From positions 3,534,001-3,598,000 of the forward strand of contig NZ_CP077094.1 of the NCBI RefSeq assembly GCF_014269025.2: a stretch of DNA of 64,000 bases. The letters run 5' to 3'. Below the pieces are notes generated by a model. That model saw only the letters and a list, made by a program, of their open reading frames with translations, was not told where the DNA came from and ran no database searches. Positions within the stretch are counted from its first letter, which is position 1. Each line of letters starts with the position of its first letter. Of the stretch, positions 17,752 to 47,914 are shown one piece after another. This DNA comes from Pseudomonas promysalinigenes. Lineage in GTDB: Bacteria; Pseudomonadota; Gammaproteobacteria; Pseudomonadales; Pseudomonadaceae. The position numbers and the translations under genes are program-made.

Positions 17752-20229
17752 ATGATCACTAATACGGTTTCGCCGCTCGCCCGGGCGGTTCGCAGGAAAT
17801 CCTTGACCTTGGCATCTCCGACGCTACTGGCCTGTGCGCTGGCCGCCTCGATGCATGCTTACGCCGAACCCGTACAGCTCAACATCCCATCGCAGGGGCT
17901 CGCCGGCGCACTCAATGCTCTGGCGCAACAGGCTGATCTGCAGTTGCTCTACAGCCCGCAAAGCGTGCGTAACACCACCGCCCCCGCTATCAAGGGCACT
18001 ATGGAGCCTGAACAGGCACTGCGCCTGCTGCTGCGTGACAGCGGCCTGAACTACCAGCTCGACGGCCAGACGGTGATCCTGACTGGCGCATCGGCGTCAT
18101 CGGCGATGGAGCTGGGACCTTTGAACATCGACGCCAACACACTCAGCGCCACCAGTGAGGGGACCAACTCGTACGCTGCACGTGCCGTGACCATCGGCAA
18201 AGGCGTGCACACGCTCAAAGAAACGCCGCAGTCGGTCACGGTCATGACCCGCAAGATGCTCGATGACCAAAACCTCAACACCCTCGAGCAGGTGTTGGAC
18301 AAGACGCCCGGTATCACCACCTACGATTCGCCCATGGGCGGCAAGTATTTCTACTCGCGCGGCTTCAACCTCGACGGCCAGTACCAGTACGACGGCGTGC
18401 CCTTGGATGTGGGTGGCAACTACGTGCAGGCCAACAGTTTTTCCAGCGACATGGCGTTCTACGACCGCGTGGAAATCCTCAAGGGCGCAGCCGGCATGAT
18501 GAAGGGCTCCGGCTCCTCGGCCGGCGGCGTGAACTTCGTGCGCAAGCGGGGGCAAGACAAGGCACACACCAGCGTTACCCTGTCCGCCGGCAGTTGGGAC
18601 AACTACCGCAGCCAAGTGGATGTGGGTGGGCCGCTTAACGAATCGGGAACCGTGCGCGGCCGAGCGGTAGCGGCGCTTCAGGACAAACAGTATTTCTACG
18701 ACAACGCCGATCGTCAGGACCGTGTCGCTTACGGCGCCATCGACTGGGATGTGACGCCCGACACGACCCTGGGCTTGGGCCTTGCCTACGAGGATGTCGA
18801 TGCCTCACCTTGCTATCATGGCCTGCCACGATACGCCAACGGCAGCGACCTGAAGCTATCCCGCTCGACTTGCCTGGGCGCCAGCTGGAACGACCTGCAA
18901 AGCGAGCGCATCACAGGCTTCGCTGACCTCAAACACCGCTTCAACGATGACTGGTCGCTTAACTTCGCCTCGGTGTATACCCACAACAATCAGAACATCG
19001 AGTACGGTTACTCTGAAGGCGCCGTGCCGGTAGGCGCTAGCACTGGCGCTATGGGCCGTTACGCCGGTCGCTTCGATTACGACCAGACCGACTACGGCTT
19101 CGATAGCTACATCGATGGCAAGTTCGAGGCCTTCGGCCTGGAGCATGAGCTGATTATCGGGGCCAATGCCAGTCGCCAGAAGAATCACGACTATTTCGCG
19201 CTACTGGCTCTGAGCGGCACGCAAAACCCCTTCGACCCATCGGATAACTTCCCGCGCCCTAGCAAAGCCGACTACCAGACCGGCACCCTCCGTGGCGGGC
19301 CGTTCCCTACCGATTCCACCACCACTCAGTGGGGCACTTATGCCAACCTGCGGCTGAAACTGGCCGAACCCCTTACGCTGGTGCTGGGTAGCCGCGTCAG
19401 CTGGTACCGCAACGATCGCGACTCGTATACCCAGCGCTGGGATACCTGGGAACATATTCGCAGCAAGGAAAATGGTGAAGTCACCCCCTTCGGCGCGCTG
19501 CTCTACGACCTGAACGACCAGTGGACCGCCTACGCCAGCTACGCGCAGATCTTCCAGCCACAAGGCAACCTGACCACTGCCGATGGCAAATCACTGCAGC
19601 CCAAAACCGGTGGCAGTTATGAGCTGGGTATCAAAGGCGAGCTGCTCGACGGCAACCTGAACACCTCGTTCAATCTGTTCCGTACCATCGAGGATCACCG
19701 CGCAGAAACCGACTATGAAAATGTCTGCGGCGGCTCCAGTGACGGTTACTGCTACAGCGACAGTGGCAAGGTGCGTGCTCAGGGCTTCGAGGCTGAGATC
19801 AGCGGATCGCCGATCGATCGCCTGCAACTGCTGGCTGGCTACACCTATACCCAGACCAAATACCTGAAAACCATCAACGATACCGACCCAACGGAACTGA
19901 CGTTCACCTCAAGCTTCATTCCACGCCACATGGTCAAAGTCTGGGGTGACTACCAGCTTGACGGCGCGCTGGACCGCTGGACCCTGGGCGCGGGAGTGAC
20001 CAGCCAGAGCGATAACTTCCGCCGTCAGGGCACCACGCGCATCGAGCAGCCGGGCTACACGCTGTTCAGTGGCCGTGTGCAGTACCGCATCGACCAGAAC
20101 TGGACCGTTGCGGTCAATGGCAACAACCTGTTCGACAAGAAGTACTACAGCACCATCGGGGCCACCGGGTGGGGCAACTATTACGGCGAGCCCCGTAACT
20201 TCATGGTGACTTTGAAAGGCGATTTCTGA
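17752..20229 (+). CDS. fpvA: FpvA-type TonB-dependent ferripyoverdine receptor with signalling domain
   Basis: An 825-residue outer-membrane receptor. After the signal peptide (cleavage near SMHAYAEP) there is an STN signalling domain (about residues 45-110, IPSQGLAGALNALAQQADLQ onwards). The plug (KETPQSVTVMTRKMLDDQNL, GAAGMMKGSGSSAGGVNFVRK) and a 22-strand barrel follow, ending in phenylalanine (FMVTLKGDF). The STN domain implies that it signals to an anti-sigma factor such as FpvR, which is not in this window. The ligand is presumably the pyoverdine made by the adjacent NRPS genes. A 14-bp stem-loop follows the stop. Confidence 0.93.
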   Translation: MITNTVSPLARAVRRKSLTLASPTLLACALAASMHAYAEPVQLNIPSQGLAGALNALAQQADLQLLYSPQSVRNTTAPAIKGTMEPEQALRLLLRDSGLNYQLDGQTVILTGASASSAMELGPLNIDANTLSATSEGTNSYAARAVTIGKGVHTLKETPQSVTVMTRKMLDDQNLNTLEQVLDKTPGITTYDSPMGGKYFYSRGFNLDGQYQYDGVPLDVGGNYVQANSFSSDMAFYDRVEILKGAAGMMKGSGSSAGGVNFVRKRGQDKAHTSVTLSAGSWDNYRSQVDVGGPLNESGTVRGRAVAALQDKQYFYDNADRQDRVAYGAIDWDVTPDTTLGLGLAYEDVDASPCYHGLPRYANGSDLKLSRSTCLGASWNDLQSERITGFADLKHRFNDDWSLNFASVYTHNNQNIEYGYSEGAVPVGASTGAMGRYAGRFDYDQTDYGFDSYIDGKFEAFGLEHELIIGANASRQKNHDYFALLALSGTQNPFDPSDNFPRPSKADYQTGTLRGGPFPTDSTTTQWGTYANLRLKLAEPLTLVLGSRVSWYRNDRDSYTQRWDTWEHIRSKENGEVTPFGALLYDLNDQWTAYASYAQIFQPQGNLTTADGKSLQPKTGGSYELGIKGELLDGNLNTSFNLFRTIEDHRAETDYENVCGGSSDGYCYSDSGKVRAQGFEAEISGSPIDRLQLLAGYTYTQTKYLKTINDTDPTELTFTSSFIPRHMVKVWGDYQLDGALDRWTLGAGVTSQSDNFRRQGTTRIEQPGYTLFSGRVQYRIDQNWTVAVNGNNLFDKKYYSTIGATGWGNYYGEPRNFMVTLKGDF

Positions 20230-20252
20230 GTTCCCGGCCAAGTCAGGCACCC

Positions 20253-20286
20253 GCCCGTATTCGCGGTTTTAGCCGCGAATACGGGC
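20253..20286. terminator. Long perfect stem-loop between fpvA and the convergent hydrolase gene
   Basis: A 14-bp perfect inverted repeat (20253-20266 with 20273-20286) with a six-base loop lies 24 bp after the fpvA stop. It has no T run on either side, but its position between convergent genes fits a terminator or RNA-stabilising hairpin. Confidence 0.6.
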
Positions 20287-20366
20287 TTAGCCGGTGCCAT
20301 CCACCCCGCAGAACTCTTCGCAGCTAGACCCTCCGGGCCTGCGCAGGCCTTGAGACATGCGCGAAC

Positions 20367-20419
20367 GTGTAGGAGCGAGCACAGCTCGCGATGCACCGCA
20401 CAAGCGGTGCTCGCTCTCC
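20367..20419. repeat. REP-like palindromic element
   Basis: The stretch begins with TGTAGGAGCGAG, like the common Pseudomonas REP core. It holds two nested hairpins (GCGAGC-ACA-GCTCGC at 20375-20389, and GCACCGC-ACAA-GCGGTGC at 20393-20410). An outer GAGCGAGCA/TGCTCGCTC pairing brackets the whole. Its place between convergent 3' ends is typical of REPs. Confidence 0.55.
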
Positions 20420-20456
20420 CAGGCGCTAAACACCCAAAGCGCCCCCCTGATCTCCC

Positions 20457-21404
20457 TTACCCCAAAGCTCGAGCCAGCGCCGCACTCAGTCGCTCATGCA
20501 CCTGCAGTACCTGCGGCAGTACCGCGGCCATGCGCAGCAAATCATGGGTCAGCCCCGGCAGCTCCATCACCTGGACCGCAACCCCAGCCTGGCGCAACCG
20601 CTCCACGTAGGCCCGCCCCTCATCGAGCAACGGATCGAGCCCGGCCAAGGCGACGATGGCCGGCGCCACACCGCTCAGGTCCTCGGCCAGCAGCGGTGAA
20701 AAGCGCCAGTCTTCACGGTCTTTCGCGGTACGCGCGTAATGGTCATAGAACCACTCCAGGGTATCGCTCTCAAGCAGGTAACCTTCGCCGAACAGCGTGC
20801 GCGAGACACTCTGCCGGCTAGCATCGGTCACTGGGTAACATAGCAACTGAGCGCGAGGGACAAGCCGTGCGCGCTCCCCCTGCCGGGCAGCAGCAATGGC
20901 CAGCACCGTCGCCAGGGTCGCGCCTGCGCTGTCGCCACCAAATGCAACACGGGCACGGTCAAGGCCCAGCGCCGCTGCCTGGCTGGCCAGCCACTCAAGG
21001 CAATCCTCGCCGTCGTTCACGGCAACCGGAAAACGATGCTCCGGTGCCAGACGGTAACCCACCGCCAACACGGCACAACCAGCCCTGGCACACAGCTCGC
21101 GGCAAACGCCGTCGTGGCTATCCAGGCTGCCTACAACAAACCCGCCGCCATGGAAATACACCAGTACTGGCAACAGGTCGTCTGCCTGCGGCGGCCTGTA
21201 AAGGCGCAGCGGGATGAGTGCACCGTCCCTGGCCGGCGCATTCAGTGCTTCGACAGCCAGCTCATCCGGCGCAGCCCATTGCAATTGCTCGGTAGATTGC
21301 TGGAAGGCCCGCCGGGCCTCGGCAGGGCTCAGCTGATGCATGGGTAGGTTGTCAGCATTGGCTTGAGCAAGGTCCAGAAACGCTTCAAGTTCAGGATGTA
21401 GCAT
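20457..21404 (-). CDS. Alpha/beta hydrolase of the hormone-sensitive lipase family, downstream of the NRPS operon
   Basis: A 315-residue cytoplasmic hydrolase. It shows the oxyanion motif YFHGGGFVVGSLDSHDG, the nucleophile motif FGGDSAGATLA (Ser about residue 162), the acid in VALAGLDPLLDEG and the His in LPGLTHDLLRM, so a full catalytic triad is plausible. There is no signal peptide. It begins 59 bp after the last NRPS stop on the same strand, with no convincing terminator between, so it is probably co-transcribed. It is not the classical type II thioesterase PvdG, which belongs to a different family and has a GHSMGG-type site. A role in pyoverdine release, proofreading or ester cleavage is inference only. 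Confidence 0.8.
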   Translation of the reverse strand: MLHPELEAFLDLAQANADNLPMHQLSPAEARRAFQQSTEQLQWAAPDELAVEALNAPARDGALIPLRLYRPPQADDLLPVLVYFHGGGFVVGSLDSHDGVCRELCARAGCAVLAVGYRLAPEHRFPVAVNDGEDCLEWLASQAAALGLDRARVAFGGDSAGATLATVLAIAAARQGERARLVPRAQLLCYPVTDASRQSVSRTLFGEGYLLESDTLEWFYDHYARTAKDREDWRFSPLLAEDLSGVAPAIVALAGLDPLLDEGRAYVERLRQAGVAVQVMELPGLTHDLLRMAAVLPQVLQVHERLSAALARALG

Positions 21405-21423
21405 GGAGTGCCTCGATTAGGGT

Positions 21424-21441
21424 GAGGCCTAGGCAGGCCTC
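21424..21441 (-). other. Short hairpin between the last NRPS gene and the hydrolase
   Basis: A perfect 7-bp inverted repeat, GAGGCCT-AGGC-AGGCCTC, lies in the 59-bp gap. No T run follows, so it is more likely to attenuate or protect the message than to end it. Confidence 0.35.
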
Positions 21442-21463
21442 CCCGGTTGAATGACGAAAAGGA

Positions 21464-42836
<21,373 letters not shown>

Positions 42837-42838
42837 GC

Positions 42839-45800
42839 TCAAACCTCCTCCAGTGAATTGATGAACGCTTCCATTTCGGCCCAGTCCTCGTCGGCGGTGC
42901 CGCCCAGGGCCTTGAGCTCTTGCGCCAGAGCAGCCAGATGCGGGCGTTCGAACAGGCTGCGCATCGGTAGCGCGACACCCAGTTCGGACTTGATGCGAGC
43001 GATGACCTGGGCTGCCAGCAGCGAGTGCCCGCCTAAATCGAAGAAGCTGTCGTCCAGGCCCACGCGGGGGACCTGCAGCACGTCCATCCAGATCGCCGCC
43101 AGCTGTTGCTCCTGCTCACTGCTCGGCGCCCGGAAGCTGGCCTGCACATGGCTTGGGTCGGGTTCTGGCAGGGCTTTGCGGTCAAGCTTGCCGCTGGGTG
43201 TCAGGGGCAGCTTTGCCAGCAGCACCAAGTGCGATGGCACCATGTAGTCGGGTAACGTCGCGCGCAGGGCCTGGCGAATCGCCTGGCGCTGCGCGTCTGG
43301 GGCGATGCCATCGGCCTGGGTGGCCACATAGGCCACCAGTTGTCGCCCGCCCGCCATGTCCAAGGCCAGCACAGCCGCTTCGCGCACGCCTGCGCATTGC
43401 TGCAGGCGCATTTCGATTTCGCCCAGCTCGATCCGGAAGCCACGCACTTTGACTTGATGGTCGACACGGCCGATGTACTCGATGTCACCCTGCGCATTGA
43501 AACGGGCGCGATCACCCGTGCGGTACAAGCGCTCACCGGGCGATGCGGGGTCGGGCAATAAGCGCTCGGCGCTGAGGCCGGCTTGGCCGTGATAGCCTCG
43601 CGCCAGGCCCGGCCCGCCGATGTACAGCTCACCGATGACACCAATCGGCACCGGCTGCAGCTCGCCATCGAGGATCACCAGACGGCGGCCGGCCAAGCCC
43701 TTGCCAATGGGGATACCCCGCCAGGACACATCCTGCGACATGAGATCTGTGCAGTCGTGAATGCTCGAAACCACCGTAGCCTCGGTCGGCCCGTAGGTGT
43801 TGAGCAGACGCACACCGCCGAGCCCGGCACGGCGCCACAAGTCAAGGCCGTCGACCGACATGGCCTCGCCACCCACATGCACCTGACGCAGCGCAGCGAA
43901 GGCCTGCGGTGCGTTACGGGCGTAATCCTGCACCAGCATGTGCCAGTAGGCGGCGGGCAGGTCTGCCACGGTAATGCCGTGGGTTTGCACGGCTTGCAAG
44001 AAGCTGGCGCTGTCCCAGAGCTGGCTATCGCGCAGCACCACGCAGGCGCCGGCACACAGCGGCGGGTAGAACTGCTCTACGAAGCCGTCGAAGCTGCAGG
44101 TGGCAAACTGCAGTACGCGATCCTCGGCGCTCAGGCGCGAATAATCGCAGGCCAGTTCGCAGAACTCGGCCAGCGCGCCGTGGCTGATGGCAACGCCTTT
44201 GGGGCGCCCAGTGGAGCCAGAGGTGTAAATCACATAGGCCAGGTTGCCAGGCTGCAGCGATACCTCGGGGGCACAGGCAGGCTGCGTGCTGAGCTGGTGT
44301 TGAGCTTGATCCAGGCACAGTACTTCGATCCCCTCTGCCGGGGGCAACTGGCTGTAGAGGTTCGATTGAGTCAGCAATAGGCGCAGGCCGCTGTCGGCGA
44401 ACACCTGGGCGATACGCTCGCTGGGCGCTTGCAGGTCCAGAGGCACATAGGCACCGCCTGCCTTGAGCACCGCCAGCAGGGCTACCCCCATATCCAGCGA
44501 GCGCTGCAGCGCAACACCAACCAGCACCTCAGGGCCGACACCCGATTGCACCAGGCGCTGAGCCAATTGATTGCTGCGCAGTTCAAGCTCGGCGTAACTC
44601 AGGCAGGCGCCCTGCCCTTGGCCAGCCAGCACCAGTGCCACAGCCTGCGGCGTGCGTGCCGCCTGCGCCTGAAAACGTTGGTGAGCCAGGGCCGACGCTT
44701 GCGGCGCAGGTGCGCGCAGTGCCCACTGCTGCAACTGGCGAGCCTCAGGCACAGCGAGCATTGGCAGCTGGCCGATACAGCTTTGCGGGTCGGCCAGCAC
44801 GCTACGCAGCAGGTTGCACCAGTGCCCGGCCATATGCTTGATGGTCGCTGCATCGAACAGATCGGTAGCGTAGGTGAACGCCGCCAGCAAGCGCTCGCCT
44901 TCCTCGCGGGTTTCCAGCATCAGATCGCTGGCTGCGGCATGGCTGCGGGCATCGGCCATGCTTTGCTCGGCCTGCAGGTGCGCAAGCTGCAAGCCGCAAG
45001 CCAAGCGCATCCCTTGGATATCGGTGACCATCGGCTGGTGGTTGTACATCACTTGGAACAAGGCGTTATGGCTCTGGCTGCGATTGGCCGGCAGCGCTTC
45101 GAGCAGCGCATCGAATGGCAACTCCTGATGGGCCTGGGCGTCCAGCGTGGTCTGACGCAGCGCCTGCAACAACTGCGCGAAAGTCTGGCGGCCATCGAGC
45201 TGGCTACGCAGCACTTGGGTATTGACGAAAAAGCCGATCAACCCCTCCACTTCAGCGCGGTTACGGTTAGCGATCAGGCCGCCGACGCGGATATCGCCCT
45301 GGCCGCTGTAGCGATACAACAGGGCCTTGAAGGCCGCCAACAGCACCACGAACAATGTCACACCCTGGCGCTGGGCCAGTGCCTTGAGGCCATTGCGCAG
45401 TTCTTGATCGATAGCGAACTCCAGGCGCGCGCCTGCGTGGCTCGGCTGGGCTGGGCGCGGTCGATCGCTGGGCAACTCGAGCGGCTCATGCTCATCGCCC
45501 AGTTGTGCCTGCCAATACTCGAGCTGACGCGCCTGCTCACCGGCCTCCATCCAGCTGCGTTGCCACAAGGCATAGTCGCGGTACTGCACGGCAAGCGCCG
45601 GTAACTGGGCTTGGTGGCCCGCACTGCGGGCATCCAGGCAGCGCATGAGCTCTTCGATTAGGATATTCATCGACCAACCGTCGGCGATGATGTGATGCAG
45701 GGTCAGCAGCAACACATGCTCATCGCCAGCCAGTTGCAGCAGCGCTATGCGCAGCAGCGGGCCCTGCTGCAGGTCGAACGGCTGGCCGGCTTCGCGAGCG

Positions 45801-46243
45801 ACCTCTTCACGGGTGCGCTGCTGGCGAAGGTCCACGGTCAAGGCAGATAGATCGACATGGCGAAGCTTGATCTGGGCACCGTCACCGACACGCTGCCATG
45901 CCTGCCCGTCGATTGCCTCGAACGTGGTACGCAGGCACTCGTGGCGCTGAACCAGGTCAGCGAAAGCCAGCTCCAGGGCCTGACGATTCAGGTTACCCAA
46001 CAGACGCACCGCCCCCGGCAAATTGTAAGCGGCGCTGTCTGGCTGCAATTGCCAGAGAAACCACATGCGCTGTTGGGCATAGGAAAGTTGGTCGCGGCTG
46101 GCAAGCGCGCTGCAGTCCGGGATCGGATATTGCGCGAAGTCGACCTGCTCATTGCGCAGGGCAGCGTAGAAGACACGGCGTTTGTCCAGCGGCAGTTCAA
46201 TGAAGCGGCGCGCCAGCTTATGGGATTGATCGAGGGTGCTCAT
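42839..46243 (-). CDS. Pyoverdine NRPS, single module C-A(Lys-type)-T
   Basis: A 1134-residue synthetase. The LCL-type C domain (LSYAQQRMWFLWQLQP, HHIIADGWS) occupies about residues 1-470. The A domain (about 520-1030) includes [23 protein letters not shown] and [14 protein letters not shown] domain (GGHSLLAAQ) lies at about 1073. The A pocket reads D-G-E-D-H-G-T-V-V; two acidic residues point to a basic amino acid, and this is the code I recall for lysine in pyoverdine synthetases. The start is ATG 46243 (MSTLDQSHKLARRF). A longer frame from 46399 is rejected because it would begin upstream of the PvdS box at 46297-46320. It is the first NRPS of the minus-strand series. Confidence 0.93.
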   Translation of the reverse strand: MSTLDQSHKLARRFIELPLDKRRVFYAALRNEQVDFAQYPIPDCSALASRDQLSYAQQRMWFLWQLQPDSAAYNLPGAVRLLGNLNRQALELAFADLVQRHECLRTTFEAIDGQAWQRVGDGAQIKLRHVDLSALTVDLRQQRTREEVAREAGQPFDLQQGPLLRIALLQLAGDEHVLLLTLHHIIADGWSMNILIEELMRCLDARSAGHQAQLPALAVQYRDYALWQRSWMEAGEQARQLEYWQAQLGDEHEPLELPSDRPRPAQPSHAGARLEFAIDQELRNGLKALAQRQGVTLFVVLLAAFKALLYRYSGQGDIRVGGLIANRNRAEVEGLIGFFVNTQVLRSQLDGRQTFAQLLQALRQTTLDAQAHQELPFDALLEALPANRSQSHNALFQVMYNHQPMVTDIQGMRLACGLQLAHLQAEQSMADARSHAAASDLMLETREEGERLLAAFTYATDLFDAATIKHMAGHWCNLLRSVLADPQSCIGQLPMLAVPEARQLQQWALRAPAPQASALAHQRFQAQAARTPQAVALVLAGQGQGACLSYAELELRSNQLAQRLVQSGVGPEVLVGVALQRSLDMGVALLAVLKAGGAYVPLDLQAPSERIAQVFADSGLRLLLTQSNLYSQLPPAEGIEVLCLDQAQHQLSTQPACAPEVSLQPGNLAYVIYTSGSTGRPKGVAISHGALAEFCELACDYSRLSAEDRVLQFATCSFDGFVEQFYPPLCAGACVVLRDSQLWDSASFLQAVQTHGITVADLPAAYWHMLVQDYARNAPQAFAALRQVHVGGEAMSVDGLDLWRRAGLGGVRLLNTYGPTEATVVSSIHDCTDLMSQDVSWRGIPIGKGLAGRRLVILDGELQPVPIGVIGELYIGGPGLARGYHGQAGLSAERLLPDPASPGERLYRTGDRARFNAQGDIEYIGRVDHQVKVRGFRIELGEIEMRLQQCAGVREAAVLALDMAGGRQLVAYVATQADGIAPDAQRQAIRQALRATLPDYMVPSHLVLLAKLPLTPSGKLDRKALPEPDPSHVQASFRAPSSEQEQQLAAIWMDVLQVPRVGLDDSFFDLGGHSLLAAQVIARIKSELGVALPMRSLFERPHLAALAQELKALGGTADEDWAEMEAFINSLEEV

Positions 46244-46296
46244 AGGTCGTCCGAACCGGTGAAGGGAGCCGCCCTGGGCTCCGCGATACCTGTTGA

Positions 46297-46320
46297 ACGA
46301 ATGATTCCGGCTCGCATTTA
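46297..46320 (-). promoter_or_regulatory. PvdS iron-starvation box for the first NRPS gene
   Basis: On the minus strand TAAAT (46320-46316), 16 bases, CGT (46299-46297): an exact consensus 54 bp before ATG 46243. It lies in the 168-bp gap after the hydroxylase gene, so the NRPS genes have a promoter of their own. Confidence 0.9.
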
Positions 46321-46411
46321 GGCACGGGCTGCAAAACCTGTCCGGCCTATCATTGTTGCGCGCCGGTACGCGGCAGGGCGTACCGGCGCTGGCTGCCAAC
46401 GGCTTGCAGGT

Positions 46412-47389
46412 TCAGCCCGCGCCGTGGCCTTCGGCCATGGCCACGATGACCTTGCGGGTGCCGGTGAAGGTACTGCGCGCGTGTGCGGCCAGCATGTTGT
46501 CGAGCATCAGCACATCACCTTCCTGCCAAGCAAAGGCTACGGTGCATTCATCCAGCACACCGCGCACTTCGTCGAGGATCGAATCTTCGATGACAGTGCC
46601 ATCGCCGTAATAGACATTGCGCGGCAGGTCTTGCTCGTCGACGATTTCCAGCAAGCTCTGGCGTACTTCAAAGGGCAGGTTCGACACATGGAACAGGTGC
46701 GCTTGGTTGAACCACACATCTTCACCGGTACGTGGGTGGCGGGCTACCGCCTGGCAGATCTGCCGGGTACGCAGCTCGCCGTCGTCCTTCCATTCGCAGC
46801 TGATTGCATGGCGCCGACAGTACGCCTCGACCACTGCCGGGTCATCACTGTTGAACACCTGCTCCCAGGGTACATCCAGGCCGTTACCAAAATTACGCAC
46901 GTACATCAGCCCATGACGGTTGAAACGCTCGTGAATACGCGGGTCGATGCGCCGAAATACCTCGCGGCTGTCGGCGATCGGCGTTTCGCCTCCGCTCTGG
47001 GCGGCAACCATGCTGTAGAACCAGATCTTCATCGGCCATTCGCGGGTGTAGGCCTGCTCGTTGTGCAGCGGGATCTTCTGGTGCGGCGGGTATTCGGTGG
47101 AGGTGTACACGCCTTGTGTGACGTTGCTGCGCGGCGTAGAGCCAAACTCGTAGTTCAGCAGCGGGTGACCGAAGCCGGCGGCGAAGCTGCGAAAAGCCTC
47201 GGCACCGCCCACATGGAACCCTCGGAACAGGATGCCTCCAACATCGAGCAAGTGGCGGTCGACCAACTCGCGGATCGGCTCAAGCGCCTCGTTCAGGTCA
47301 AGGCCTGCATGGGGTGCTTCGACCAGCAGCGGCAGGCTGCGCTGGCCAGGCTGCAATGGCCGAGCAATCAACTCGAGCAGCGCGCTCAT
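46412..47389 (-). CDS. SyrP/TauD-family Fe(II)/2-oxoglutarate hydroxylase, probable aspartate beta-hydroxylase
   Basis: A 325-residue cytoplasmic dioxygenase of the TauD/TfdA (SyrP-like) group. The Fe(II) facial triad begins with HNE in KIPLHNEQAYTREWP (about residue 110). The distal His is expected in LDNMLAAHARSTFTG, followed by an Arg for 2-oxoglutarate. Homologues hydroxylate the beta carbon of aspartate while it is tethered to an NRPS carrier domain, giving the hydroxyaspartate iron ligand found in many pyoverdines. The next genes include an aspartate-activating module. It has its own PvdS box about 170 bp upstream. No interface-type condensation domain is seen beside the aspartate module. 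Confidence 0.9.
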   Translation of the reverse strand: MSALLELIARPLQPGQRSLPLLVEAPHAGLDLNEALEPIRELVDRHLLDVGGILFRGFHVGGAEAFRSFAAGFGHPLLNYEFGSTPRSNVTQGVYTSTEYPPHQKIPLHNEQAYTREWPMKIWFYSMVAAQSGGETPIADSREVFRRIDPRIHERFNRHGLMYVRNFGNGLDVPWEQVFNSDDPAVVEAYCRRHAISCEWKDDGELRTRQICQAVARHPRTGEDVWFNQAHLFHVSNLPFEVRQSLLEIVDEQDLPRNVYYGDGTVIEDSILDEVRGVLDECTVAFAWQEGDVLMLDNMLAAHARSTFTGTRKVIVAMAEGHGAG

Positions 47390-47704
47390 GGCTTAACCCT
47401 CGCGCAGGAGGGCCGCAACGAACTGAGCGGTAGTGGATTGGCAAAAGGCAGCAGCTGGCTGGCCTTTGAGCAGGTGGCGGCAAGCATCTTTCGACCCTCG
47501 ATGAAATGACAGCAAGCGCCGATACGCGCGCAGCGTGCGTCGGCCTTGTGTAAAGAAAACGAGAGGCGAAGGTCGGGATTTAGCAGGCATGGGCAACCGA
47601 GCAGAGGGCTGACTTATATAGCCCAAACTCGGCCTGGCAAGGGGGATATCGCCTAGGGGGATTTGTGGAGAGTCGGTGGGAGATGAAGCGAGTGCGCGGT
47701 GATT
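47390..47704. other. Intergenic region between the hydroxylase gene and tRNA-Arg
   Basis: About 315 bp without a gene. It holds the PvdS box at 47559-47582 and a leader of roughly 160 nt before the hydroxylase. I see no other convincing feature; the short minus-strand open frame across it has no support. Confidence 0.6.
47559..47582 (-). promoter_or_regulatory. PvdS iron-starvation box for the aspartate hydroxylase
   Basis: On the minus strand TAAAT (47582-47578), 16 bases, CGT (47561-47559): an exact PvdS consensus upstream of the gene starting at 47389. Confidence 0.88.
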
Positions 47705-47776
47705 CGTCCCCTGCAGGAATCGAACCTGCACTTAGCCCTTAGGAGGGGCTCGTTCTATCCATTAAACTAAGGAGAC
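47705..47776 (-). tRNA. tRNA-Arg (anticodon CCT)
   Basis: A full cloverleaf can be drawn. The acceptor is GTCTCCT/AGGGGAC with one G-T pair, the T arm is GCAGG-TTCGATT-CCTGC, and the anticodon loop is CTCCTAA. The 3' CCA is not encoded. Its 3' end faces the pyoverdine locus. This tRNA is a common integration target in Pseudomonas. Confidence 0.95.
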
Positions 47777-47914
47777 ATCGCGGGAGTAAGAACGAATGAT
47801 TCTATAGAAAGGCTTCCGTTCGTTCAACCAGAGCCTGCGCACGACCGTGTAGCCGTAGCCAGACGGCCAGCATGTTAGCCAGTACGCTAACTTCTGTCAT
47901 GCTGCAATCGCTCA

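Noticed and set aside
46244..46399. N-terminal extension of the first NRPS from 46399
   Set aside because: It would start upstream of the exact PvdS box at 46297-46320 and adds residues not resembling a condensation domain.
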